Source: Pseudomonas shahriarae (GTDB lineage Bacteria > Pseudomonadota > Gammaproteobacteria > Pseudomonadales > Pseudomonadaceae). From it: a stretch of DNA of 64,000 bases. Numbering within the stretch: the stretch's first letter is position 1; the number at the start of each line of letters is the position of its first letter. The notes beneath the pieces were generated by a model. That model was not told the DNA's origin and searched no databases. It saw nothing but the letters and a program-made list of their open reading frames with translations. This document shows, piece after piece, positions 10,257 through 17,869 of this stretch. The DNA is taken from NCBI RefSeq assembly GCF_014268455.2, contig NZ_CP077085.1:4629001-4693000 (forward strand), read 5' to 3'. The translations under genes and the position numbers were made by a program.

Positions 10257-10859
10257 ATGATCCATCACGTCGTGGGGCTTTTCACCCATCCCGACCAGGA
10301 ATGGCGGGAAATTCGTGGCGATAAAGAAGAAAGCATCGGCCACATGTACCTCACCCATACGCTGATTCTCGCGGCGATCCCCGCCGTATCAGCTTTTATC
10401 GGCACCACCCAGGTCGGCTGGGTCATCGGCAATCGCTCCCCGGTCATGCTGACCCAGGAAAGTGCGCTGTGGATGACCATCATGTCCTACCTGGCGATGC
10501 TCGGCGGCGTTGCGGTAATGGGCGCCTTCATCCACTGGATGGCGCGCACCTATGACGCCAACCCCAGCATGGCGCGCTGCGTGGCGTTCGCCACCTATAC
10601 CGCCACGCCCCTGTTTATCGGCGGGCTGGCAGCGCTGTATCCGCATATGTGGCTGGGCATGATCGTCGGTACGGCCGCCATCTGCTACACGGTGTACCTG
10701 CTCTATGTGGGGCTACCGACCTTTATGAGCATCGACCCCGATGAAGGCTTCCTGTTTTCCAGCTCGGTACTGGCGGTAGGCCTGGTGGTCCTGGTGGCGA
10801 TCATGGCGTTTACCGTGATTGTCTGGGGCCTGGGCGTCGGTCCGATCTACACCAACTAG
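10257..10859 (+). CDS. Yip1-domain membrane protein
   Basis: A 200-residue integral membrane protein starting MIHHVVGLFTHPDQEWREI. It has five hydrophobic segments (about 33-55, 75-98, 110-130, 135-155 and 170-195), the layout of Yip1/DUF1282 (YohC-like) proteins. The ATG at 10257 has AGGAG eight bases upstream; the long in-frame extension before it covers a REP doublet and is not coding. Function is unknown. It is transcribed alone. Confidence 0.85.
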   Translation: MIHHVVGLFTHPDQEWREIRGDKEESIGHMYLTHTLILAAIPAVSAFIGTTQVGWVIGNRSPVMLTQESALWMTIMSYLAMLGGVAVMGAFIHWMARTYDANPSMARCVAFATYTATPLFIGGLAALYPHMWLGMIVGTAAICYTVYLLYVGLPTFMSIDPDEGFLFSSSVLAVGLVVLVAIMAFTVIVWGLGVGPIYTN

Positions 10860-10987
10860 CCGTCTTTTCAGCGCAGGAACAGCCACCGCAAGGTGGCTTT
10901 TGCGTTATGCATGACCATTCGGCGCCTGACCGATTCGGAAACACCCCTGGATGCGGCATACTGGACATCTCTGGAGATATGTACAGC

Positions 10988-11482
10988 ATGCCCGAGCAAC
11001 TCAATACCCGCGTCGAAGATTGTTTCCTGCAAGCCGAATCCTTTTTCAAACGAAGCTTCAAACGCCCCCAGGTCAGCCTCAAGCTGCGTGGGCAGAAAGC
11101 CGGTGTCGCGCATTTGCACGAGAACCTGCTGCGCTTCAATCCCCAGTTGTACCGGGAAAACAGCCAACACTTCCTCAAACAGACGGTGGCCCACGAAGTG
11201 GCGCACCTGATCGCCCACCAATTGTTCGGCGAGCGCATCCAGCCCCATGGCGAGGAATGGCAGTTGATCATGCGCGGGGTCTACGAACTGCCGCCCGATC
11301 GCTGCCACACCTATGAGATTCAGCGTCGGCGGGTGACCCGCTATATCTATCGGTGCCCGTGTGCCGACAGTGACTTCCCGTTCTCGGCCCAGCGCCATGG
11401 GTTGGTGAACCAGGGTCGGCGGTACTTGTGCCGCAAGTGTCGGGGGACGTTGGTGTTTACCGGGGAGACTCGGGTGGAGTGA
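10988..11482 (+). CDS. sprT: SprT-family zinc metalloprotease
   Basis: A 164-residue SprT-like domain protein. The zinc site HEVAH lies at residues 69-73 (catalytic E70), and the C-terminal half has a CPC...CRKC zinc-ribbon pattern. Eukaryotic relatives (Spartan) cleave DNA-protein crosslinks; the bacterial role is not settled. MPEQLNTRVE is the usual pseudomonad start; an ATG three codons earlier (10979) sits closer to GGAGA and cannot be excluded. Confidence 0.9.
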   Translation: MPEQLNTRVEDCFLQAESFFKRSFKRPQVSLKLRGQKAGVAHLHENLLRFNPQLYRENSQHFLKQTVAHEVAHLIAHQLFGERIQPHGEEWQLIMRGVYELPPDRCHTYEIQRRRVTRYIYRCPCADSDFPFSAQRHGLVNQGRRYLCRKCRGTLVFTGETRVE

Positions 11483-11656
11483 GGTTTTGGGGTGGTTTCA
11501 CTGGCCCCATCGCGGCATAGGTATCTACACATCTTTTTAGTGATTCCTAGGTTTGTGTACATATCCGTTGCTGGGGTTACGGCGGCTATTGGTTCCGCCC
11601 TTACGGCGGCTCACTTTGGAAGAGCCGGAGTGCCGGCCCAGCCCAAAGTAAGCAAA

Positions 11657-11894
11657 TGTATGGTCAGCCCACCCCCTGCAACCACAGACGATGAGCGGTA
11701 AAGCATGCTTGCGCTAATGTATCCGGGCTCATAGTCGGCAGTTTCACCGCTTGGCCCTTGATGAATAGTCGCTCCCGCCTGTCCTTGAAAAGGGCTTCAG
11801 CTTCAAAAGCTGTTTTGCTTACCAGGTTCTCAGGCGAGATTTGAGCTGTTTATCGTCATCATCGTTGTCGTCGCAAAAGCCGGTAGTGTTTCGA
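11657..11894 (-). ncRNA. Candidate bridge/seeker RNA region of the IS
   Basis: The ~238-base non-coding stretch downstream of the transposase, where IS1111-type elements encode their guide RNA. It contains TTTGCTTAC (11814-11822), identical to nine bases of the target site (13600-13608 in the empty arm). It also contains TAATGTAT (11715-11722), close to the TAG-TGTAT sequence that the joined element ends would form. Small hairpins such as AGCTT/AAGCT flank the first match. Strand follows the transposase. Exact RNA ends are not visible. Confidence 0.5.
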
Positions 11895-12917
11895 TCAAGT
11901 CATCAACTGCGCGTTGTAGCTACCTCCGCGAGCTAAAACGGCCCATACGATTCTTGCTAGTTTATTGGCCAGGGCGCAGGCAACCTTGTTTGGGTGCTTT
12001 CGCGTCAGCAGGTCTCGGCACCAAGCCCCCAAGGCGTCGTTGCGTTTATCTATGCGCACCAAAACTGCCCGCGAGCCTTGAACCAAGAGCTTTCGAAGGT
12101 ATTTATCACCACGTTTGCTGATGTTCAAAAGGACGGTTTGGCCACCTGTTGAGTACTGCCTTGGCACCAGCCCCAGCGAAGCAGCGAAGTCTCGCGCTGA
12201 GTGAAAATTGGAAGCGTCCCCGACGTCGGCCAGCAGCGCGCTAGCGATGATGGGGCCGATACCGGGGATGCTCATTAGGCGTGTTCCCGCGTCATCAACT
12301 GCCACCTGTTCCTTGATGCTGTGGTCGATGGACTTAATCTCTACCGTAAGCCGTTTGATGTCTTCCAACAGATGCTCGATAAACTGCGTCAACTGTTGAG
12401 GCAACTCAGCGGCAGGGTCATCCAGTATTTGATGAATTTGGTTCATGGCGGCTTTGGTCGCCGGTAGCGCAATTCCAAATTCCAGCAAGAATCCGTGGAT
12501 ACGATTGATGGTTTGAGTTCTTTGGCATACCAATGCCTCTCGGAGGCGGTGCTGGGTCGAGAGCACCTGCTGTTCCACCGTCTTGATCGCAACATAGCGT
12601 GCCTTGGGACGGGACGCCGCCTCGCAAATTGCCTCGGCATCTATGTAGTCATTTTTATTGCCGGTGACGTACGGTTTCACATGCTGCGGAGCTATAAGTT
12701 TCACCTGGTGGCCGAAGGAAATAAGCTTCCTGGCGAGCCAATGTGAGCCGCCGCAGGACTCCATTACTATCGTGCAGGGCTCAAGCTTTGCCAGGAACTG
12801 AAGCAGTCGATTTCGATTGAACTGCTTGCGCAGCACCTCATGGCCGCGTACGTCGTGCCCTACGAGGTGAAAGGTGCTTTTTCCAATATCAAGACCAAGT
12901 AATGCCAAGCTGTTCAT
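11895..12917 (-). CDS. IS110-family transposase (DEDD)
   Basis: A 340-residue recombinase. The N-terminal DEDD (RuvC-like) domain begins LALLGLDIGKSTFHLVG with D10; the further acids are in VMESCGG and NDYIDAEAI. The C-terminal Tnp20 domain has LMSIPGIGPIIASALLADVGD, with SLGLVPRQYSTGGQ (candidate catalytic Ser) and ISKRGDKYLRKLLVQGSRAVL. The ATG at 12917 has GGAGACC upstream. The frame also runs open back to 13238, but that stretch is outside the element. There is no frameshift or stop, so it may be active. IS110 enzymes are guided by a bridge (seeker) RNA encoded by the element. Confidence 0.95.
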   Translation of the reverse strand: MNSLALLGLDIGKSTFHLVGHDVRGHEVLRKQFNRNRLLQFLAKLEPCTIVMESCGGSHWLARKLISFGHQVKLIAPQHVKPYVTGNKNDYIDAEAICEAASRPKARYVAIKTVEQQVLSTQHRLREALVCQRTQTINRIHGFLLEFGIALPATKAAMNQIHQILDDPAAELPQQLTQFIEHLLEDIKRLTVEIKSIDHSIKEQVAVDDAGTRLMSIPGIGPIIASALLADVGDASNFHSARDFAASLGLVPRQYSTGGQTVLLNISKRGDKYLRKLLVQGSRAVLVRIDKRNDALGAWCRDLLTRKHPNKVACALANKLARIVWAVLARGGSYNAQLMT

Positions 12918-13238
12918 GAGCGGTCTCCTTAGCGAAAGTGGGCCTTCCGGTAAGTCTAGATTTACCGGGGGCCCGTGCCGGGCTGACCATCTCATTAGGG
13001 CTCTTGCCCCACCACTCGGCACCTCGCCCAGGCTCGGTGTGCCCGTCATCCGACATTGATTTGGGGGGCCGCCGCGATGGGCCATCCATGGCCCAGCGCG
13101 GCTAAACCGGCGTCCTGCCGGTTTACCCCCCAAATCAAAATCGGATGACGGCCAGCGTGGTTTAACGGGGCGCCTCAGATCAAAAGCAAAGCGAGGCGGC
13201 CTGACAGCCGACCTGATCGTCGAGGCGTGCGCATACAC

Positions 13239-13360
13239 CTGTGGGAGCTGGCTTGCCTGCGATGGTCGTTAACGATGACAAATGAATACCTGACACTCTG
13301 ATGTGTTCTTTCGGGCGTCATCGCAGCGATGCGGCGATCCGACAAGCCAGCTCCCACAGG
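13239..13360. repeat. REP doublet at the centre of the large palindrome
   Basis: Inverted GTGGGAGCTGGCTTG sequences at 13241 and, reversed, ending at about 13358, separated by ~90 bases. The right copy is altered (CGGATCGCCGCATCGC instead of the usual core). Confidence 0.65.
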
Positions 13361-13753
13361 GAATGCAGTTTCGCGCTTTGGGATTGCTGTTGCTCTGCTT
13401 TTGATCTGGCTTTTGATCTCAGGCGCCCCGTTAAACCACGATGGCCGCAGGCAGGTATTGCGCAGTGGGCACCCCGGCATGGATGCCGGGGTAGCCGCGA
13501 CACGGCCAGGGATGGCCGATCGCGGCGGGCCCACGGAGCAATGCCTGACTGCGGGCATGCCGAGCCTAGGCGAGGCACCGAGTGGTGGGGCAAGAGCGCT
13601 TTGCTTACTTTGGCGCTTCTCCAAAGTGAGCCGCCGTAAGGGCGGAACCAATAGCCGCCGTAACCGCAGCAACGGATATGTACACAAACCCAATCAGCAC
13701 TAGATAAAAGAGTTGTCTAGATACCCATGCCCGCGATGGGGCCCGAACAGCCA

Positions 13754-14935
13754 CTACCCCACCACCTTGGCCCCCCGCAGCTCGGCTATCCGCTGAGTAC
13801 TGAAACCCAACTCCCCCAGCACCTCATCACTGTGCGCCCCCACCGCAGCACCGATATGCCTCGGCTCCGGCACCCCTTCGGAAAACTTCAGCGGGCAGGC
13901 CATCTGCGCCTGGAACGAGCCATCCCCGCGGGGCACCTGGCTCACCAGCTCGCGGGCCTGCAACTGCGGGTGCTGCAGGGCTTCGCCCAGACTGAGCACC
14001 GGCTCGACGCAAGCATCGACCCCGGCAAACAACGCACACAGCTCCTCGAAGCTGTGCCGCTCAAACTCCACTTGCAGCGCCTGCTTGAGGGCCTTTTGCT
14101 GTTCGGGCTTGGGCGACAAGCCCTGGGCCGCCAGCTCCGGGCGCCCCAGCGCAGTACACAATTGCTGCATAAACCCCGGCTCCAGGCTACCCACCGACAG
14201 CCAGCGCCCGCCCCGCGAGCGGTAGTAATCGTAGAAGCTGCCGCCATTGAGCACCTGGTCTTCGCGCCCAGGCTCCACCCCACACGCCAAGTAAGCCGCG
14301 CCGGCCATGGCGTTGAGGCTGAAGGCGCAGTCGGTCATGCTCACATCCAGGTACTGCCCCAGCCCACTGTGCTGACGCGCAATCACCGCCGCGAGCAGGC
14401 CGACCACGGCATGCAACGAGCCGCCGCCCACATCCGCCAATTGCACACCCAGGGGCACTGGGCCGCTGTCCTGGCGCCCGGTGTAGCTGGCGACGCCGGA
14501 CAAAGCCAGGTAATTGATGTCATGCCCGGCGCGGTCCTTGTAGGGGCCGGTCTGGCCATAGCCGGTGATGGACACATAGATCAGCTTCGGGTTGATCGCC
14601 TTCAACGCTTCATACCCCAACCCCAGGCGCTCCATGACCCCAGGGCGGAACTGCTCCAGCACGATGTCGTACTCCGCCACCAGTTGCCGCACGATCTCCA
14701 GCGCCTCGGGCTGCTTGAGGTCCAGGGCCAGGCTGCGCTTGTTGCGGTTGAGGTAGGCATGGCTGGCCGACACGCCACGGTCGTGGGGCGGCAACACCCG
14801 CAGCAGGTCCATGCGCGTGGGGGATTCGATGCGCAGTACCTCGGCGCCCATGTCTGCCAACAGCAGCGAAGCAAAAGGCCCCGGCAGCAAGGTCGAGAAA
14901 TCCAGCACTTTGAGGGACGCCAAGGGGCCTGACAT
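13754..14935 (-). CDS. CaiB/BaiF-family CoA transferase
   Basis: A 393-residue family III CoA transferase. The N-terminus MSGPLASLKVLDFSTLLPGPFASLLLADMGAEVLRIE is the CoA-binding signature. The catalytic aspartate region appears in YLDVSMTDCAF. The internal segment SITGYGQTGPYKDRAGHDINYLALSG is also typical and close to alpha-methylacyl-CoA racemase relatives. Substrate cannot be told from sequence. The ATG at 14935 is chosen because the family motif begins there; 20 extra codons upstream have no homology features. It is transcribed alone, downstream of the dctA terminator. Confidence 0.88.
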   Translation of the reverse strand: MSGPLASLKVLDFSTLLPGPFASLLLADMGAEVLRIESPTRMDLLRVLPPHDRGVSASHAYLNRNKRSLALDLKQPEALEIVRQLVAEYDIVLEQFRPGVMERLGLGYEALKAINPKLIYVSITGYGQTGPYKDRAGHDINYLALSGVASYTGRQDSGPVPLGVQLADVGGGSLHAVVGLLAAVIARQHSGLGQYLDVSMTDCAFSLNAMAGAAYLACGVEPGREDQVLNGGSFYDYYRSRGGRWLSVGSLEPGFMQQLCTALGRPELAAQGLSPKPEQQKALKQALQVEFERHSFEELCALFAGVDACVEPVLSLGEALQHPQLQARELVSQVPRGDGSFQAQMACPLKFSEGVPEPRHIGAAVGAHSDEVLGELGFSTQRIAELRGAKVVG

Positions 14936-15041
14936 GGGAGCTCCGATTCCGATTCGATGGAACACAGAGTAGGCAATCTTGCGCGGCAGCGGCAATCACC
15001 GTAAGCATCATCGACAGTGACCGTTGTGCTCGTACGCCCAT

Positions 15042-15069
15042 AAAAAAACCCATCCGAAGATGGGTTTTT
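15042..15069. terminator. Bidirectional terminator downstream of dctA
   Basis: AACCCATC / GATGGGTT stem with a CGAA loop, flanked by seven A on one side and five T on the other. It lies 18 bases past the dctA stop and works on either strand. Confidence 0.85.
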
Positions 15070-15086
15070 CAGTACTGCGTCAGCGT

Positions 15087-16418
15087 TTACTTAAGCGCTG
15101 GTGCCGGGCCTTCGGCCACGCCCAGGTCATCCAGTTCGCGGGTTTCGGAGATACCGGTACCGCCGGAAGCCAGCTCGCTTTGCAGCTTGTCGGTGTCCAG
15201 TTCCTTGACCCACTTGGCCACAACGATGGTCGCTACGGCGTTACCGACCAGGTTGGTCAGGGCACGGGCTTCGGACATGAAGCGGTCGATACCGAGGATC
15301 AGCGCCAGGCCGGCAACCGGCAAGTGGCCAACCGCCGACAGGGTTGCGGCCAGTACGATGAAACCACTACCGGTCACGCCAGCAGCGCCTTTGGAGGACA
15401 GCAGCAGCACCAGCAGCAGGGTGATCTGGTGGGTGATGTCCATGTGGGTGTCAGTCGCCTGGGCGATGAACACGGCAGCCATGGTCAGGTAGATCGAAGT
15501 ACCGTCGAGGTTGAAGGAGTAGCCAGTCGGGATAACCAGGCCCACCACCGACTTCTTCGCACCCAGGCGTTCCATCTTGATCAGCATGCGTGGCAGTGCG
15601 GACTCGGAGGAGGAAGTCCCGAGTACGATCAGCAGCTCTTCACGGATGTAGCGCACCAGTTTCAGGACGCTGAAGCCGTGGGCGCGGCAGATGCCACCCA
15701 GGACTACCAGCACGAACAGGATGCAGGTGATGTAGAAGCAGATCATCAACTGGCCCAGTTGCACCAGCGAGCCAACACCGTAGGCACCGATGGTGAACGC
15801 CATGGCGCCCAGGGCACCGATCGGCGCGAGCTTCATGATCATGTTAATGATGTTGAACATCACGTGGGCGAAGCGATCAATGAAGTCCAGCACTGGCTTG
15901 CCGTAGGCACCCAGGCGATGCAGGGCGAAACCGAAGATCACCGAGAACATCAGCACTTGCAGAATATCGCCGTTGGCGAAGGCGCCGACGATGGTGTTGG
16001 GGATCACGTTGAGGATAAAGCCGACGATGCTCTGGTCTTTACCGGCAGTGACGTAGGCTGCGACTTTCGAAGCGTCCAGGGTCGCAACGTCGATGTGCAT
16101 GCCAGCGCCTGGCTGCACCACGTTGACCACCACCAGGCCGATCAGCAGGGCGATGGTGGAGACGATTTCGAAGTACAGCAGCGCGTAGCCGCCGGTCTTG
16201 CCCACCGACTTCATGCTCTGCATGCCGGCGATGCCGCTGACAACGGTACAAAAGATGATCGGGGCGATGACCATTTTGATCAGCTTGATAAAGCCGTCAC
16301 CCAATGGCTTGAGGGCCACACCGGTCTGCGGGTAGAAGTGACCGAGCAGGATACCGATAACGATGGCAACGATTACCTGGAAATACAGGGTTTTGTAGAA
16401 CGGCTGACGAGTCGTCAT
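15087..16418 (-). CDS. dctA: C4-dicarboxylate:cation symporter DctA
   Basis: A 443-residue glutamate/aspartate-type (DAACS) transporter for succinate, fumarate and malate. Family motifs are the serine-rich [12 protein letters not shown] loop, the [15 protein letters not shown] transmembrane segment and [11 protein letters not shown] in hairpin 2. Eight helices plus two hairpins are inferred from hydrophobicity. The minus-strand promoter region holds a near-perfect sigma-54 site and upstream palindromes, fitting DctB/DctD-type control as known for pseudomonad dctA. No dctBD genes are in the window. Confidence 0.95.
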   Translation of the reverse strand: MTTRQPFYKTLYFQVIVAIVIGILLGHFYPQTGVALKPLGDGFIKLIKMVIAPIIFCTVVSGIAGMQSMKSVGKTGGYALLYFEIVSTIALLIGLVVVNVVQPGAGMHIDVATLDASKVAAYVTAGKDQSIVGFILNVIPNTIVGAFANGDILQVLMFSVIFGFALHRLGAYGKPVLDFIDRFAHVMFNIINMIMKLAPIGALGAMAFTIGAYGVGSLVQLGQLMICFYITCILFVLVVLGGICRAHGFSVLKLVRYIREELLIVLGTSSSESALPRMLIKMERLGAKKSVVGLVIPTGYSFNLDGTSIYLTMAAVFIAQATDTHMDITHQITLLLVLLLSSKGAAGVTGSGFIVLAATLSAVGHLPVAGLALILGIDRFMSEARALTNLVGNAVATIVVAKWVKELDTDKLQSELASGGTGISETRELDDLGVAEGPAPALK

Positions 16419-16445
16419 TGCAAAGTTTCCTCAAGAGTCCCGTGG

Positions 16446-16459
16446 GGCAAATATCCGCC
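16446..16459. promoter_or_regulatory. Third, imperfect palindrome site in dctA leader
   Basis: GGCAAATATCCGCC matches the GGCGGATATCCGCC palindromes at 16642 and 16683 at 12 of 14 positions. It lies 28 bases upstream of the dctA start codon, downstream of the predicted transcription start. Confidence 0.45.
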
Positions 16460-16548
16460 ATTGCCCACGACACTTGAATTGCGAACCCTCCTGCACTGGA
16501 GGGATTTGTTTTGGCGAGCTGCTGGCTGGCAGATCTGTATTCCTTATC

Positions 16549-16563
16549 GCAAACGGCGTGCCA
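16549..16563 (-). promoter_or_regulatory. Sigma-54 promoter of dctA
   Basis: On the minus strand TGGCAC-GCCGT-TTGC, an exact match to the TGGCAC-N5-TTGC consensus with correct -24/-12 spacing. Transcription should begin near 16538, giving a ~120-base leader before dctA. Confidence 0.85.
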
Positions 16564-16641
16564 CTTTCCGCAAAAGCCCTGGAGCCCACAAACCATGGGC
16601 CTGTCGGCTGTGCATCGGCAGCATTCTTGGTTGAGTCAGGT

Positions 16642-16655
16642 GGCGGATATCCGCC
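16642..16655. promoter_or_regulatory. Palindromic regulator site, proximal copy
   Basis: GGCGGATATCCGCC, a perfect 14-bp palindrome. Its centre is about 86 bp upstream of the dctA -24 element and 104 bp upstream of the AraC-type start codon. Spacing to the second copy is 41 bp, about four helical turns. Confidence 0.7.
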
Positions 16656-16682
16656 CATCACTCCAATCTCGTCCTACAATTT

Positions 16683-16696
16683 GGCGGATATCCGCC
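16683..16696. promoter_or_regulatory. Palindromic regulator site, distal copy
   Basis: A second perfect GGCGGATATCCGCC, 57 bases before the AraC-type start codon and about 127 bp upstream of the dctA -24 element. The pair fits an upstream activator site for a sigma-54 enhancer protein such as DctD; it could also serve the divergent gene. Confidence 0.7.
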
Positions 16697-16752
16697 TTGT
16701 CCGCCCCTGGCGCGATGGCTACCATCGGCCACTCAATGGACGAGGCCCCTGC

Positions 16753-17751
16753 ATGCGCGAACGCACCATCGCCAGTCATTACGCCCGCGCTGCCCTGGGC
16801 GGCGCGCGCCGGGCCGGCTACGATTACTCGAGCCTGTTGCAGCAGCTGGGGATTGCCCCGGAACTGCTGGCAGAACCCCGTGCGCGCATCGCGCCAGAGC
16901 AATTCACGCAGCTGTTGCAGCGGTTGTGGCAGGCGCTGGATGACGAGTACCTGGGCTTTGCCGATGGACCGAGCAAGCGCGGGACTTTCGCCATGATGTG
17001 CCACGCATTGATTCATTGCCGCACCCTGGAGAAGGCGCTGGAGCGCGGATTGTTGTTCTACAGCCTGTTCCCCCAGGGGCCGCGCTGGCGGTTGAGCCGT
17101 GAAGGCGACATGGCACGCCTGAGCCTGGATGACTCGCACCTGTGGGATCCGGATCACTTTTTGAGCGAGTCCCTGCTGGTGATCTGGCATCGCCTCGGCA
17201 GTTGGCTGATTGGCCAGCGTATCCGCCTCGAGCAAGCGACCTTCAGCTACCCGATGCCGGCCCATGCCAGCGAATACGACCTGCTGTTCCCTTGCCCGCT
17301 GGTGTTCAGCGCGGCCAGCAGCAGCCTGGTGTTCCCCAGTCGCTACCTGAACCTGCCGCTGTTGCAGGATGAACGCACCCTCAAACACTTCCTCGAACGC
17401 TCCCCCGCCGACCTGCTGTCCCGGCCAGACGAAGGCGACAGCCTGAGCAGCCAGCTACGTCGCCTGCTAAGCCGCGACCGCACACCCTGGCCAGACCTGG
17501 AAGCCGTGGCACAGCACCTGCACATCAGCCCGCAGACCCTGCGCCGGCATTTACGGGAGGAAGGCACCAGTTTCCAGGCACTCAAGGATGAATTGCGCCG
17601 CGATATTGCGATTTTTCATCTGGGGCGGGCGGATTTGTCGTTGCAGGAAATTGCCGAGCAACTGGGGTTTTCCGAGCCGTCGGCGTTTCATCGGGCGTTC
17701 AAGAAGTGGACGGGGGTGACGCCGGGGGCTTATCGGGCGCAGGAGAGTTGA
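16753..17751 (+). CDS. AraC-family transcriptional regulator
   Basis: A 332-residue regulator. Residues ~20-210 form an Arabinose_bd (OruR/ArgR-like) N-terminal domain with ARIAPEQFTQLLQRLWQALDDEYLG. The C-terminal ~95 residues are the AraC double helix-turn-helix: AVAQHLHISPQTLRRHLREEG for the first and EIAEQLGFSEPSAFHRAFKKWTG for the second. The ATG at 16753 starts MRERTIASHYAR, usual for the family; upstream codons overlap the dctA control region. It is divergent from dctA and shares its promoter region, including two palindromes, so co-regulation is plausible. The ligand is unknown. Confidence 0.88.
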   Translation: MRERTIASHYARAALGGARRAGYDYSSLLQQLGIAPELLAEPRARIAPEQFTQLLQRLWQALDDEYLGFADGPSKRGTFAMMCHALIHCRTLEKALERGLLFYSLFPQGPRWRLSREGDMARLSLDDSHLWDPDHFLSESLLVIWHRLGSWLIGQRIRLEQATFSYPMPAHASEYDLLFPCPLVFSAASSSLVFPSRYLNLPLLQDERTLKHFLERSPADLLSRPDEGDSLSSQLRRLLSRDRTPWPDLEAVAQHLHISPQTLRRHLREEGTSFQALKDELRRDIAIFHLGRADLSLQEIAEQLGFSEPSAFHRAFKKWTGVTPGAYRAQES

Positions 17752-17774
17752 AGATGCAGTGTTTGGTCGGGCGT

Positions 17775-17848
17775 CATCGCAGGCAAGCCAGCTCCTACAT
17801 TTTGATGTGCGAACACAGTTAAATGTGGGAGCTGGCTTGCCTGCGATG
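17775..17848. repeat. REP doublet
   Basis: Inverted copies of the GAGCTGGCTTGCCTGCGATG type (first arm CATCGCAGGCAAGCCAGCTCC), facing each other across ~25 bases, between the AraC-type gene and phoQ. Confidence 0.85.
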
Positions 17849-17869
17849 GGGCCGGCGAATCAATAAAGG

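Larger units (their letters stand above)
11657..12999 (-). mobile_element. Intact IS110-family element, IS1111-type
   Basis: An insertion sequence of about 1.34 kb. Its borders are defined by comparing the left arm of the surrounding repeat with the uninterrupted right arm: AAAGTAAGCAAA stops at 11656 and CTCTTGCCCC resumes at 13000-13001. Near its ends are inverted repeats TGGTCAGCCC (11661-11670) and GGGCTGACCA (12980-12989), a few bases inside the borders, as in the IS1111 subgroup. It carries one transposase gene, ~82 bases of non-coding DNA upstream and ~238 bases downstream. Borders are uncertain by a few bases. Confidence 0.85.
11504..13743. repeat. Large inverted-repeat element, interrupted by an IS
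   Basis: Two similar arms face each other. The left arm is 11504-11656 continuing at 13000-~13200. The right arm is ~13420-13743 in reverse orientation. Shared landmarks, in order, are GCCCCATCGCGG, GTTTGTGTACATATCCGTTGC, the GGCGGCTATTGGTTCCGCCC block, AAAGTAAGCAAA, CTCTTGCCCCACCACTCGG and GTGGTTTAACGGGGCGCC. Without the insertion the element would be about 0.9 kb with a REP doublet at its centre. No open reading frame in it looks real. Confidence 0.8.

Noticed and set aside
12918..13238. N-terminal extension of the IS transposase frame
   Set aside because: It lies outside the element and in the repeat; the family start is at 12917.
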